Shown here one piece after another: positions 38,277 through 48,338 of a stretch of 64,000 nt of DNA (within the stretch, counting starts at the first letter, position 1; each line of letters opens with the position of its first letter). Under the pieces are notes generated by a model, which searched no databases, had not been told where the DNA came from, and saw only the letters and a list, made by a program, of their open reading frames with translations. The DNA comes from Roseibium salinum (lineage in GTDB: Bacteria > Pseudomonadota > Alphaproteobacteria > Rhizobiales > Stappiaceae): contig NZ_JAPEVI010000003.1 in the NCBI RefSeq assembly GCF_026240905.1, positions 868,001 to 932,000 of the forward strand. Direction: 5' to 3'. Position numbers and translations under genes: made by a program.

Positions 38277-38314
38277 GTAGCGTATCTTGTGTGTTGATCC
38301 ACCATATATAGTGC
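38277..38314. promoter_or_regulatory. tandem NrdR-like boxes upstream of nrdJ
   Basis: Read toward nrdJ, GCACTATATATGGTGG (forward 38299-38314) closely fits the 16-base NrdR consensus acaCwAtATaTwGtgt. ACACAAGATACGCTAC (forward 38277-38292) is a weaker second copy. They are 22 bases apart start to start, close to two helical turns; three turns is the more usual spacing. They lie 133-170 bases before the nrdJ ATG. Confidence 0.6.
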
Positions 38315-38782
38315 TTCTCAACAGGTTTGTCACGATGCGCGCGGTGAAAATCGGCACAGCAAATCCCGTTTCCCGGCCTAGGTTCAAAACCGGGAAGTGT
38401 GACTCGAATACTGAACTTTTTGGATGACCGGAGCGCCTGGGAGGGGCCCCGCTTACGCGCATCTCAATGATTAAGAAACTAGTGTAAATGAATTCTTAAG
38501 GTCAAGGCGCGAGTGACAACAGCTAGTGCTCATGTTGTGGGCGATCGCAAAATATTGTGTTTCGGTGTGGATTATGGGGAGTGGGCGGAGAGGGCGCAAA
38601 CCCGGGGAAATTTGCGCTTGCTTTATCGGCCAAGGAGTGCTGCCCGCCATGGTGCGCGCGCCTGTGGATGATAATGGCCGGCGTTTTATGAAAATTTAAA
38701 GAAAATGGCGGGGGACGCCTTCAACCGGGTTTAATCGACCTCTGGTTTAGTGCGGGCGTGACAGGGAAGGGGCCCGTATTTT
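38315..38782. other. 468-base divergent gap
   Basis: This is the upstream region shared by nrdJ (leftward) and the response regulator gene (rightward). It is locally AT-rich around 38460-38510. I see no gene, no RNA structure I can name and no clear promoter pair. Confidence 0.4.
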
Positions 38783-39493
38783 ATGAAACATCACGCAGCC
38801 TTCGGGCTTTCGATGGAGGACATCGACGCAGTTGTCGTGGAAGACAGCAAGCCGATGCAAACGATTCTGCGTTCGATTCTCCTCAGCTTCAAAGTTGCAC
38901 GGGTGCGGGTTTTCGATTCGGTCGACGACGCGCTCGAAGCGAGTCTCGCCGAACCGCCGAACGTCATCCTGACCGACTGGCGGATGGAGCCCACTTCCGG
39001 TTACCAGTTCCTGCGTCTTGTGCGGCACCGTCATATGGAGCCGCTGTGCTTCGTGCCGATTCTCTTCGTCACGGCGCATGGCACCAGGCCGCTGGTGGAC
39101 AAGGCGCTGCGGGCCGGCGCGCACCATGTTCTGGTGAAGCCGGTATCTCCGTCAACGCTCTACAAGCGCTTGAGATGGCTTCTGACCGACGACCGGCCGA
39201 TGACGCTGGAGCATTCCGGTTTCTACAATATCTACGGCATCCACAAGACCATGGACGAGCAGGCGGGCAAGATGCAGTCCCTGGCAGGCGCACGCCTCTA
39301 TCACAGGGTCGCGACCCAAAAGCGCGCCGAAGTGGAAGACGCCGTCGAAGCCGCATTCGAAAAAAAGGCCGAGTCCGGCCCGGTCTTCGCCGGCGTGAAG
39401 AAGGAAGAGGTGAAGGCGCAACCGCGTTCGGCGGCCGCCAGGCACATCCGCAACGCGGGATATGCGACCGTCAAGGATGTCAAACTCCACTGA
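38783..39493 (+). CDS. response regulator receiver protein with unknown C-terminal region
   Basis: The 236-residue protein has a receiver domain (about 14-140) with an acidic pair (VVVEDS), phospho-acceptor Asp65 in ILTDWRM, the signalling Thr in VTAHGT and Lys in LVKPVS. The remaining 95 residues are charged, lack a DNA-binding motif and include an Ala/Glu/Lys-rich helix. No histidine kinase gene is next to it. Single-domain receivers of this type act by protein contact in alphaproteobacterial phosphorelays. Confidence 0.88.
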   Translation: MKHHAAFGLSMEDIDAVVVEDSKPMQTILRSILLSFKVARVRVFDSVDDALEASLAEPPNVILTDWRMEPTSGYQFLRLVRHRHMEPLCFVPILFVTAHGTRPLVDKALRAGAHHVLVKPVSPSTLYKRLRWLLTDDRPMTLEHSGFYNIYGIHKTMDEQAGKMQSLAGARLYHRVATQKRAEVEDAVEAAFEKKAESGPVFAGVKKEEVKAQPRSAAARHIRNAGYATVKDVKLH

Positions 39494-39697
39494 CGCGGCC
39501 GGCCGCCGAGCGGCCTCCGTCCCCAGGCAGTTTGCCGGCAGGCGCGGCGACCGGTTTCCCTGTAAATTCTGTTTGCCTGCGGCGGTGCGGCACTGGACAT
39601 ATGCCGCTCTTGCCGCCATAGTCCGCCGAAATCCGGCGGCTCCGTTTCTGGCCGGCCGGACCCGAAGACATTGAACTCAAGGGACCTTTTGAGGGCC

Positions 39698-40084
39698 ATG
39701 AAGACTCTGCTGCTTGAACTCTTCACCTGGTGGAACAGCCAGACCATGGGCACCCGCTTCTTTACGTGGCGCAAGGGCGATTTCGTCGGAGAAGATGAAT
39801 TCGGCAACAAGTACTACAAGGAACGCGACGGCAAGAAGCGTTGGGTGATCTATAACGGTCCCGCGGAAGCCTCTGCAATTCCTTCTGGCTGGCATGGCTG
39901 GATGCACCATCGGACCGATACGGCGCCGTCGGAGGAAACCTATCATGCGAAGCACTGGCAGAAGCCGCATGTCGCCAACCGTACCGGCACGCCGGAAGCC
40001 TACCGTCCGCACGGCTCGATCCTGACACCGGAAAACCGTCCGGAAGTCTCCGGCGATTACGAAGCCTGGACGCCTGGAAGCTGA
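39698..40084 (+). CDS. NADH:ubiquinone oxidoreductase accessory subunit, NDUFA12 family
   Basis: The 128-residue protein has the family segments TWRKGDFVGEDEFGNKYY and RWVIYNG, and PSGWHGWMHH, as in NDUFA12/B17.2 of mitochondrial complex I. It stabilises complex I at the N-module/Q-module joint. This subunit is shared by alphaproteobacteria and mitochondria, which supports the placement. The ATG at 39698 matches the family start. It ends before a bidirectional terminator. Confidence 0.94.
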   Translation: MKTLLLELFTWWNSQTMGTRFFTWRKGDFVGEDEFGNKYYKERDGKKRWVIYNGPAEASAIPSGWHGWMHHRTDTAPSEETYHAKHWQKPHVANRTGTPEAYRPHGSILTPENRPEVSGDYEAWTPGS

Positions 40085-40104
40085 GGCAATCGCCGCCGGT
40101 TCTC

Positions 40105-40144
40105 CAATACAAAAGCCCCGCACGCTGGCGGGGCTTTTGTATTG
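40105..40144. terminator. bidirectional terminator between NDUFA12 and aat genes
   Basis: CAATACAAAAGCCCCGC (40105-40121) is perfectly complementary to 40128-40144 with a six-base loop. The A/T tracts inside the stem give a U-rich tail in either direction, serving the convergent genes. Confidence 0.92.
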
Positions 40145-40155
40145 AGGAGGCCGGC

Positions 40156-40836
40156 TCAGCGTGTGTTTGAGCTGTCCAGAATGGACAGGACTTCCTCGCC
40201 GCGGGCATGCGGCGACAGGGCGTAAAAGTCCGTTTCCAGTTTCAGTGCCTCCGCGAGCCTTTCGTTGTAGTCGGCCTGGGACACTTCCTGCGCGCCGAAT
40301 TTGCTCAGATGGTCGGTGACGAATTGCGTGTCGAGCAGGCTGTAGCCGCCGGCGATCAGCCGCGCGACCAGATGCGCAAGGCAGACCTTTGACGCATCTG
40401 TCCTGAAGGTGAACATGCTTTCTCCGAAGAAAGCACCGTTCAGGCTGACGCCGTAGAGCCCGCCGACAAGTTCACCCTCCTGCCAGGCTTCCACGGTGTG
40501 GCAATAGCCCATGTCGAACAATTCGCTGTAGAGGCGGCGGATTTCCCGGTTGATCCAGGTTTTCTGCCGGCCGGGCATGGGTTCGGCGCAGCCGTCGATG
40601 ACGCCCTGGAAATCCGTGCTGACCCGAATTTCGAATACATCGTTGCGGATTGTGCGCCTGAGGCGCCGGGGCATGTGAAACCGGTCGAGCGGCAGGACAC
40701 CGCGACGTTCCGGCTCCAGCCAGAACAGGCCCGGGTCGTCTGCCGATTCGGCCATGGGGAACAGGCCGCAGGCATAGGCTTTGAGCAGCACTTGCGGCGT
40801 GATTTCCATAACGATGTCGTCTTTGTATCCAGCCAT
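40156..40836 (-). CDS. aat: leucyl/phenylalanyl-tRNA--protein transferase
   Basis: The 226-residue enzyme adds Leu or Phe from tRNA to proteins with N-terminal Lys or Arg, creating N-degrons. It has the family landmarks [28 protein letters not shown] near the Trp-Ile segment, the [19 protein letters not shown] strand and FFGESMF, and DTQFVTDHL. ClpS, ClpA and this transferase are all encoded in this window, although 36 kb apart. The start at 40836 or an ATG at 40809 are both possible. Confidence 0.95.
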   Translation of the reverse strand: MAGYKDDIVMEITPQVLLKAYACGLFPMAESADDPGLFWLEPERRGVLPLDRFHMPRRLRRTIRNDVFEIRVSTDFQGVIDGCAEPMPGRQKTWINREIRRLYSELFDMGYCHTVEAWQEGELVGGLYGVSLNGAFFGESMFTFRTDASKVCLAHLVARLIAGGYSLLDTQFVTDHLSKFGAQEVSQADYNERLAEALKLETDFYALSPHARGEEVLSILDSSNTR

Positions 40837-40887
40837 GGGGCCTCACTGTCCGGTTGTGGAGGGGTGTGCCCCTTCACTGCAGCCCGG

Positions 40888-42234
40888 TCAGCCCGATTTC
40901 TTGGCCAGGTACTTTTCCAGCCAGTGGATATCGTACTGACCGTTTGCGATGTCCTGATTGTCAACCAAATCGCGGAAAAGCGGAATAGTCGACTTGATCT
41001 CGTCAACGACAAATTCATCCAGGCAACGGCGCAGGCGCATCATGCATTCCACCCGGTTCCGCCCGTGAACGATCAGCTTGCCGATCAGGCTGTCATAGTA
41101 GGGCGGGATCTTGTAGCCTTGATAGACACCGGAATCGACGCGCACACCAAGACCTCCCGGCGGGTGGTAATAGGTGATGGTGCCCGGAGACGGTGCAAAG
41201 GTGACGGGATCTTCCGCATTGATACGGCACTCGATCGCGTGCCCTTCAAACCGGATGTCTTCCTGCTTCATGTCCAGCGTGCCGCCGGCGGCGATCCGGA
41301 TCTGTTCGTTGACCAGGTCAATACCTGTAATCATTTCGGTGACCGGATGTTCCACCTGCAGGCGGGTATTCATCTCGATAAAGAAGAATTCGCCGTTTTC
41401 GTAGAGAAACTCGACAGTGCCGACGCCGCGGTATTTCAGCTTGCGCATGGCGGTGGCAACGATCTCGCCGATTTCGTTGCGCTGATCGGCGTTGAGGGAC
41501 GGGGACGGGGCTTCTTCCAGAACCTTCTGGTGGCGGCGCTGCAGCGAGCAGTCGCGTTCGCCAAGATGGACCGCGTCGCCCTTGCCGTCGCCCAGCACCT
41601 GGATTTCGATGTGGCGCGGCTGCGCGAGATATTTTTCCATGTAGAGCGCATCGTCGCCGAAGGCGGCCTTTGCCTCGCTGCGCGCCGTTGAAAGGGCGGT
41701 GTCGAGTTCCGCCTCGCTCCTGGCGACCTTCATCCCGCGGCCGCCGCCGCCGGCAGCTGCCTTCACCAGAACGGGATAGCCGATCTCGCGGGCGATCGCA
41801 TGCGCGTCGTCCTGCGGCGTGACGGCTCCGTCCGAGCCGGGCACAACCGGAATACCAAGGTCCTTGGCCGTCAGCTTGGCCTGGATCTTGTCGCCCATGA
41901 TGCGGATATGCTCCGCGGTCGGGCCGATGAACTCGATGTTATGTGCTTCCAGGATCTCCGCGAACTTGGCGTTTTCCGACAGGAAGCCGTAGCCCGGGTG
42001 GACAGCATCGGCGCCGGTGATTTCGCAGGCGGCCAGAAGCTGTGGAATGTTGAGATAGCTGTCGCGGGCGGCAGGGGGCCCGATGCAGACGCTTTCATCC
42101 GCCAGACGCACATGCATGGCATCCGCATCCGCGGTGGAGTGGACCGCCACCGTCGAAATGCCGAGCTCTTTGCAGGCGCGCAGAATGCGCAGGGCGATTT
42201 CGCCACGGTTGGCGATGAGGATCTTTGAGAACAT
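40888..42234 (-). CDS. accC: acetyl-CoA carboxylase, biotin carboxylase subunit
   Basis: The 448-residue ATP-grasp enzyme carboxylates biotin on AccB in the first step of fatty acid synthesis. It shows the N-terminal [17 protein letters not shown], the ATP loop [10 protein letters not shown], and the catalytic [14 protein letters not shown] segment. It is full length and follows accB by 15 bases in one operon. Confidence 0.98.
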   Translation of the reverse strand: MFSKILIANRGEIALRILRACKELGISTVAVHSTADADAMHVRLADESVCIGPPAARDSYLNIPQLLAACEITGADAVHPGYGFLSENAKFAEILEAHNIEFIGPTAEHIRIMGDKIQAKLTAKDLGIPVVPGSDGAVTPQDDAHAIAREIGYPVLVKAAAGGGGRGMKVARSEAELDTALSTARSEAKAAFGDDALYMEKYLAQPRHIEIQVLGDGKGDAVHLGERDCSLQRRHQKVLEEAPSPSLNADQRNEIGEIVATAMRKLKYRGVGTVEFLYENGEFFFIEMNTRLQVEHPVTEMITGIDLVNEQIRIAAGGTLDMKQEDIRFEGHAIECRINAEDPVTFAPSPGTITYYHPPGGLGVRVDSGVYQGYKIPPYYDSLIGKLIVHGRNRVECMMRLRRCLDEFVVDEIKSTIPLFRDLVDNQDIANGQYDIHWLEKYLAKKSG

Positions 42235-42249
42235 GGCCGTGACGGCTCC

Positions 42250-42726
42250 TTATTCGACGATGATGAGCGGTTCGCCGAATTCCACCGGCTGGGCGTCGTC
42301 CACGAGGATCTGCTTGACGACACCGGCCTTGGTGGAGGGAATGTGGTTCATGGTCTTCATGGCTTCGATGATGAGGATCGTCTGGCCTTCGCTGACCTTG
42401 TCGCCAACCTGGATGAACGGTGGGGTTCCCGGTTCCGGGGAGAGATAGGCCGTGCCGACCATCGGGGAGGTCACGGTGCCCGGATGGGAGGCTGCGTCGG
42501 CGGCCGGAGCGGCCGAGGCGTGAGGGGCTGCCGGTGCTTCTGCAGGACCGGGCGCGGCCTGTTGGGGAGCTGCCATGTTGACAGGTGCATTGATCGACAA
42601 CTGACGGGCGACGCGGATGCGCGTATCGCCATGCTCCAATTCGATCTCGGAGAGATTTGTCTCATCCAGCAGGACTGCGAGATCCCGGATCAGGGCCGTG
42701 TCGAATTTCTTGTTATCATTACGCAT
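42250..42726 (-). CDS. accB: acetyl-CoA carboxylase biotin carboxyl carrier protein
   Basis: The 158-residue protein has an N-terminal helical part, a flexible Ala/Pro-rich linker (about 55-80) and a biotinyl domain with the thumb-type MVGTAYLSPEPGTPPFIQ and the biotin-accepting Lys in EAMKTMN. It forms the first two-gene unit of acetyl-CoA carboxylase with accC. No aroQ lies upstream, unlike in many bacteria. Confidence 0.97.
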   Translation of the reverse strand: MRNDNKKFDTALIRDLAVLLDETNLSEIELEHGDTRIRVARQLSINAPVNMAAPQQAAPGPAEAPAAPHASAAPAADAASHPGTVTSPMVGTAYLSPEPGTPPFIQVGDKVSEGQTILIIEAMKTMNHIPSTKAGVVKQILVDDAQPVEFGEPLIIVE

Positions 42727-43034
42727 ATTATCTGGCTCTCGTACTCGGTCCGCAACAAGCGCAACCCCTCGGTCAACCTGGCAGACCTTCCATCGACGAG
42801 ATGGGGCCTGACCGGCCGACGCGGCTTGATCAGCGGAAACTGTCCCCGCCCGAAGCCGGCCCGCACTGCGCTATTTGCTCCGCCGAAAAATAAGCGGACA
42901 AAGGTGTCTGTGACCCATGTTCAAGATAAACACAGGCCACGCTCCTTATAGGGATTCAATCGGAACAGGAAAACCCCCGATTATTCATTGATATCGAGGA
43001 ATTGCCGTTTCCAACAGCCTTATTGGACCCGGCA
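42727..43034. other. 308-base gap upstream of accB
   Basis: It separates the DsbA-like gene's stop from the accB start, both leftward. It should hold the accBC promoter. I see no gene, hairpin or operator worth naming. Confidence 0.4.
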
Positions 43035-43823
43035 CTAACACGACGCCTCGCCGCAGTTCTTCACCACGTCGAGTTTTTCTCGAAGCTGATCGTAGCCGAT
43101 CGCGCCCATGACGACTTCATCGCCGACCACGTAGGATGGCGTTCCCGTCAGTCCGAGCCGGTTCGCAAGCGAATAGACTTCTTCGATCGTCTGGCCGGCT
43201 TCGTCCGTGGTCATGGCAGCCAGAAGTTCGTCCTGGTCGATGCCGATACCGGTCGCTGCCTTGAGGGCACTGTCCCGGTTCGCCTGTCCGCGGCTCAGCA
43301 GCAGCGCTTCATGGAATTCGCCGTATTTTTCCGGGGCGATGGAGTTGACCGCAACCGCGACCTGGGCTGCCTCGACGGAGCCCTGGCCCAGGACCGGGAA
43401 CTCCTTCAGAACGACTCTGAGGTCCGGGTCCTCTTCGATGAGCCTGACCATGTCGGCATGGGCACGTTTGCAATAGCCGCAATTGTAGTCGAAGAACTCA
43501 ACGAGGGTGACGGAGCCCTCCGGATTGCCCAGAACGGCCTGGCGGGACGAATCGAAGAGGATGCCGGAGCTGTCGGAGAGGACCTCCAGACGGGCGGCCT
43601 CTTCGGCCGCCTTCTCGCGCCGCTCGAGTTCGCTCAAGGCGTCGGCGATGACTTCGGGATTTTCGAGAAGGTATTCGCGCACAATCTTCTCGATCTCGCT
43701 GCGGTCGACATCCTGTGCACTGGCAGGAACGGAGAACAGGGACAGGGCCAGCGCGCAAGCGGAGAGCAGGCGTAGCAGTGCCGGCGGGCACAATGGCCGG
43801 AAAATCGGGGAAATGTGGTTCAT
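43035..43823 (-). CDS. DsbA family periplasmic thiol:disulfide protein
   Basis: The 262-residue protein has a signal peptide (to about ASAQ), an N-terminal helical region (DRSEIEKIVREYLLENPEVI), and a thioredoxin domain with active site CGYC in FFDYNCGYCKR and the cis-Pro TGTPSYVVG. The helical N-terminal extension is typical of the Com1/ScsC-like group. Two further Cys near the end (NCGEASC) are unusual. The start at 43823 gives the best signal peptide. Confidence 0.92.
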   Translation of the reverse strand: MNHISPIFRPLCPPALLRLLSACALALSLFSVPASAQDVDRSEIEKIVREYLLENPEVIADALSELERREKAAEEAARLEVLSDSSGILFDSSRQAVLGNPEGSVTLVEFFDYNCGYCKRAHADMVRLIEEDPDLRVVLKEFPVLGQGSVEAAQVAVAVNSIAPEKYGEFHEALLLSRGQANRDSALKAATGIGIDQDELLAAMTTDEAGQTIEEVYSLANRLGLTGTPSYVVGDEVVMGAIGYDQLREKLDVVKNCGEASC

Positions 43824-43885
43824 TCGGGCTCCTTTGGCCACCGGTGATCGACATTCGACCGGGCGACCATATGTGTCACGACAGC

Positions 43886-45312
43886 CTAACGGCTATTGGG
43901 CAGATCAGGTGGTTTGTACGCTACAATGTCATCGGCTTGAAGCCATGCCGGCGTTCCACGCTTCAAACTTTGTTGAGCGCGGGCGGCGTAGCGCCTGGCG
44001 GCCTCGAAATCTCCGCGGACCATAAGGCCTTTTGCCGTTGCCAGATCGGCCTCGGGCCGCTCGCCCTGACGCCCGTGGGCGATTGCCAGTTGGCTATAGG
44101 CGACGCCCGAGTTCGGGTCGCGCTGGATGGCCTCTTTCAGGACCCGCTCGGCCTCCGGCAGGTAGGACGGTTCGTTGGCGCCAACCAGCGCATAGCCCAG
44201 CCAGACGAGGAATTGCGGTTCGTTCGGCTTGAAGGACAGCGCCTTGCGGAAAGGGGCAATGGCGGCTTTCGGGTCGCCGCCCTCCAGCAGCGCCTGTCCC
44301 TTGAGTTCGTAGTAGTAGGGATTGTTCGGCTGGGTGCGGATCAGGGCGTCAATTTCCTTCACCGCGGATTTTCCCCGGCTATTCATGGCCGCGATGGCCC
44401 TGGCATATTCCGCGGCCGGGCTTTTGTCGCTGCGCGGGAAGGCGCGCAATGTGGCGGACGGGTGGCTGGTGAAGGCGAGCAGCTTGGCGCGGACCTGGTC
44501 GTGCCGGTATTGCAGGACGTAGTCATCCGGTTGATCGTAGTATTTCGACTGTTGCGCTTCATTCAGAAGGCCGTTGAAGCGCTCCTGTGCCATCGGATGG
44601 CTCTGGGCGTACGGGTCTGCATACTGGCGGGTGAAGAACTGCTGCTCGGCCATGCGCTCGAACGTCTTGAGCATGCCGCGGGGGCTTTGACCGGTCGCTT
44701 CCAGGTACTTGAGGGCGGCCCTGTCCGCCGCGGCTTCTTCACCGCGCTGGTAGGCAAGAAGCGATCTCTGGCCGACAGATCCGGACCCCAGGATGGCGGC
44801 TGCGCCCCGGAAGCGGCCTGGCCGGAGCCGGTGGCCGCACCAGCCGCCGCGGCGCCAGCTCCCAGAATCATCCCGATGACGGCAACAATCTGGGCGTTGG
44901 CAGCAGCCGAACGGAGCCTGACCAGATGCCGGCCGGCGATATGTCCTGTTTCATGGGCGATCACGCCGATGACTTCTCCCGGTGTCTCGGCTTCCAGCAA
45001 GACGCCGATATTGATGAACATGCGCCGGGAATCGGGAACGAAGGCGTTGAAACTCTTGTCATTGACCAGAATGATCTCCGGCTCGGAATGCGCGATCCCG
45101 GCCGCCTTGAAGATCGGCGTGGCATAATCCTTCAGCAGCGATTCTGCCTCCGCGTCGCGAACCACCGGCAGATTTCGGCTTTGCGCATGGGCCGGGGTAA
45201 TCGCCATCGGCAGCGCGATGGCGGCGGAACAGGCCAGGGCAACGGCCTTGCGCACGAGGCGGGCGCCGGACTGCCTGTCAGGCAGAGCAGGGGCGGACAC
45301 TAAACGCGGCAA
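43886..45312 (-). CDS. M48 family metalloprotease with TPR tail (BepA-like), one-base frameshift
   Basis: The N-terminal part has a signal sequence (cleavage near AHAQ), an M48 core with HETGH in GVIAHETGHIAGRH and a Gly/Ala-rich loop. The C-terminal part (MLKTFERMAEQQF to the stop at 43886) is TPR-like, as in BepA, which repairs outer membrane assembly. As written the frames separate at 44802-44808; one more base there would restore a 475-residue protein, reading on as ILGSGSVGQRSLL and EEAAADRAAL. Error in the GC-rich run is likely. Confidence 0.85.
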
Positions 45313-45549
45313 ATTGCAAACCTCCGAAGCGGAACCACAAGATCAAGGTCGATGCGCATGAATGTGTGGCGAAGGTATGGAGGCGGAAGCCGCCGGTCAA
45401 GAAAACCCAGATGACAAAACGGCAAGGTTCCCGGGAGAGACGCCGGCAGCGTTACGGCCCGCGCTTTGTGCCACGTTGCATCCTTTCGGAAAATCCGCGA
45501 TACGAGACACTTCGCGCGCTCACCTTCATTGCCGCAATAACAGGTTCCG

Positions 45550-46714
45550 ATGACATCGAATGCTTTTCTGCCGTCCCGCCGCAGCGACGTGGCTCCCTTT
45601 ATCGCCATGGACGTACTGTCCGAGGCGGCAAAACTGGAGGCGGAAGGCCGCAGGATCGTCCACATGGAGGTTGGCCAGCCTTCGGCTCCCGCGCCTCGGG
45701 TGGCGCTCGCCGCCGCCAGGCAAGCCCTCGAACACGGCCGGCTGGGGTATACGGAAGCCCTTGGCATCAGGCCGCTGCGCTCGGCTCTTGCGGATCACTA
45801 CAGGCGGACCTACGGCGTTGACGTTCCGGTTGAACGGATTGTTGCAACCACCGGGTCTTCCGCGGGTTTCAACCTTGCCTTCCTGGCCGCGTTCGATCCG
45901 GGCGACCGGGTCGTCCTGACGGTTCCGGGCTATCCGGCCTACCGCAACATCCTGAAGGCTCTCGGACTTGTGCCGGTGGAAGTGGAGGTTGGCGCTGAAA
46001 CCCGCTGGAGCCTGACGCCCGGTCATCTGGAAGAGGCGCAGCGTCAGGGGCCGATCAAAGGGGTTCTCGTGGCCAGCCCCGCCAATCCCACCGGGACGAT
46101 GATGACCGCGGATGCCCTCGAGGATCTGATCCGCTACTGTGAAGACGCCGGCATCTGGTTCATTTCGGACGAGATCTACCACGGCCTGGACTATGCGGGG
46201 GAACAGAAAACCGCGCTCGAGACCTCAGCGAACGCGATCATCATCAACAGTTTCTCCAAGTATTACTGCATGACCGGCTGGCGGATCGGCTGGATGGTGC
46301 TGCCCGGGCAGCTTGTCCGCCCGGTCGAGCGAGATCGCGCAGAGCCTTTATATCTCACCTCCCGAACTCTCCCAGATCGCGGCAACGGCCGCGCTCGGCG
46401 CGGTGCAGGAACTGGAGGCGGTGAAGGCCGGCTACGCGGCGAACCGGACGCTGCTTCTGGACGGCCTGCCGAAGATCGGCCTGGACAGGCTTTTGCCCGT
46501 CGACGGCGCCTTTTACATCTACGCCGACATCAGCCGCTTCAGCGCTGACAGTCTGGAATTTGCCCGTCAAATGCTGCACGGGGCGGGTGTCGCGGCGACG
46601 CCCGGCGTTGATTTCGACCCTGAGCACGGCAATGAATTCCTCCGCTTTTCCTTTGCGGGCTCTCAAGCCGACATGAAAGAGGCGCTCGACCGGCTCTCGG
46701 GGTTTCTCAAATAG
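45550..46714 (+). CDS. PLP-dependent aminotransferase class I/II, one-base frameshift
   Basis: The 5' part has the fold-type I landmarks TTGSSAGFNL, ASPANPTG, SDEIYHGLDY and the PLP-Lys in SFSKYYCMTGWRIGW. The 3' part, IAQSLYISPPELSQ to the stop at 46714, is the C-terminal small domain in another frame. Deleting one base at 46330-46333 joins them as RPVERIAQSLYISPP in 387 residues. Substrate is not defined; the family includes aspartate and alanine aminotransferases. The downstream hairpin terminator has been split by an IS1182 element. Confidence 0.85.
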
Positions 46715-46740
46715 GGGCTTGCGAACAAGCCAATGAAAAA

Positions 46741-46759
46741 GGCGGCCGAGTTGGCCGCC
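46741..46759. repeat. left copy of 19-base duplicated terminator stem
   Basis: GGCGGCCGAGTTGGCCGCC is a hairpin stem-loop that occurs identically at 48291-48309 on the far side of the IS. The copies are target-site-like direct repeats. On this side the original T tract has been replaced by IS sequence. Confidence 0.88.
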
Positions 46760-46771
46760 TCAGACTGCTGA

Positions 46772-46803
46772 CAAACCCGCCGATTTCGGCGGGTTTGTTT
46801 TTT
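46772..46803 (+). terminator. inward-facing terminator at left IS end
   Basis: AACCCGCCGA pairs with CGGCGGGTT, then TTTTTT follows. It stops rightward transcription entering the element from the aminotransferase side. Confidence 0.75.
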
Positions 46804-46863
46804 GAGATTTGTTTTGCCGTTATTTCTGGGTTTTGAATTTAGCGTGGTCGGGCTTTTTGCCTG

Positions 46864-48235
46864 TCAGGCCCGTACTTGTTTGGGTGGTTTGGTGAGGGCC
46901 ATCGCGATCTTCTTGATGTTCTGGGCGGCGGCGGCGAGGAGGCACTGCATCTGGACGCGCACCAGACTTCGGAACCTGGCGTATCTGTGGCCATGGAGCT
47001 GTTTGGCATCGGCAAACGAACGCTCCACGGTTTCCTTTCGACGCTTGTAAACAGCCTTGCCCCAGGGTGTCAGGCGATATGTATCGCTTCGCTCCCTGCT
47101 CTCCTGCCAGACATGGCGGGTGATGGTGCGCTCAGCCCTGGCATTGGAGGTGCAGGAGGCCAGAAGCGGACACTTTTTGCAGATGGCAGGGTCGGAGCGG
47201 TAGTGTTTGTAGCCGTTCCTGTCCGTCGTTGCATAGGTCAGCAGCCGGCCTTCGGGACAACGGTAGCCATCGGTTTGCTCCTCGTAAGCGAAGCTTGATT
47301 TGCGCATCATGCCGGGCTTTGGGGCAGACGGGCGGCGGTATCCGGTCACCCCCAGAATATCCCGCTCCTCCAGTCCCCGGGCTATCGCTGAAGTGGCATA
47401 GCCCGCATCAAGACCAACCGCCTTGACCTGGAAGCTGAAGCGGTGTGCCTGACGGTCCAGCCGGTTCAGATAAACAATGCTGTCATGGACATTGGCCGGT
47501 GTGGTGAAGGTGTCCGTGACGATCCCCAATTTACCGTCCACCGTGCGGTGGTCCAGATAGAAGAAGCCCTTTGGCTTGCCCTCACGCACCATGTAGCCGC
47601 TGTCCGGATCCGTGCGGCTCACCTTGGTTTGCTTGACCTCAGGAGAGCGCTCCTGCTCCTTTAGCGGCTTCTGGCCATGCAGCCTGCGTTCCGCCTCAAC
47701 CGCCCGGTCCAGGTCCGCCCAATAATCGGCCCGTGACTTCTCGATTTGAGCCAGATCGTATTTGCCTTTGTTGGCATTCGCCTTCAGATGTGTCGAGATC
47801 CGTATAAAGCACCGTGCCGTCTACAAGGCCATGAGCGATCGCCTGCTCGACAATGTGGTCGAAGATATCCTGGGCGACAGACGCGTCGTTGTAGCGACGC
47901 CGCCGGTTCTGGCTCAGTGTCGAGGCGTCGAACACCTTGTCCGTCAGCTTCAGCCGCAAGAACCAGCGGTAGGCGACATTCACCTCGATCTCGCGCACCA
48001 ACTGGCGCTCCGAGCGGATGCCGAACAGGTAACCGATGAACAACGCCTTGAACATCAACGTCGGATCCAGCGGTGGACGGCCGTTGTCTGCGCAGTAGAG
48101 CGCCGAGACACGGTCATGGACGAACGAAAAGTCGATCACCGCGTCAATCTTGCGCAAAAGGTGATCGGCGGGAACAAGCTGCTCGAGTGTAACCATCTCG
48201 AGCGCTGTCTGATCGGGGCCGGGCTTCTTCAACAT
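46864..48235 (-). CDS. IS1182-family transposase, one-base frameshift
   Basis: The N-terminal part starts MLKKPGPDQTALEMV and has the transposase N-domain segment FIGYLFGIRSERQLVREI and FDASTLSQNRRRR. The frame should continue TDSTHLKANANKGKYDL but is shifted one base at 47795-47798, so it ends as LDTSEG. The remaining DDE core (FYLDHRTVDGKLGIVTD, VGLDAGYATSAI and the late ERSFADAKQLHGHRY) is intact. Joined, it is about 456 residues. Removal of one base restores the frame. Confidence 0.9.
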
Positions 48236-48251
48236 CTAAACAGTGAATCAA

Positions 48252-48275
48252 AAACCCCTGGACAATGCCAGGGGT
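48252..48275 (-). terminator. inward-facing terminator at right IS end
   Basis: Read leftward, ACCCCTGG pairs with CCAGGGGT around CATTGT, followed by TTTTG. It lies between the IS end and the transposase start and would block read-through from rne. Confidence 0.7.
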
Positions 48276-48290
48276 TTGTCAGCAGTCTGA

Positions 48291-48315
48291 GGCGGCCGAG
48301 TTGGCCGCCTTTTCT
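48291..48315. terminator. right copy of terminator stem, downstream of rne
   Basis: GGCGGCCGAGTTGGCCGCC, here still followed by TTTTC. Before the insertion this hairpin with the A tract at 46736-46740 and this T tract was one bidirectional terminator between the aminotransferase and rne genes. Confidence 0.85.
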
Positions 48316-48338
48316 TATTCTGTCGCCTTACGATCCTG

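Larger units (their letters stand above)
46760..48290 (-). mobile_element. IS1182-family insertion sequence, 1531 bp
   Basis: The ends are a perfect 19-base inverted repeat: TCAGACTGCTGACAAACCC (46760-46778) and its complement at 48272-48290. It carries one frameshifted transposase gene. It is flanked by 19-base direct repeats that are exactly a terminator stem. Both ends carry an inner hairpin with a T tract facing inward. Confidence 0.9.

Noticed and set aside
38145..38500. cobalamin riboswitch before nrdJ
   Set aside because: I did not see a B12-box pattern; the visible signals are NrdR-like boxes.
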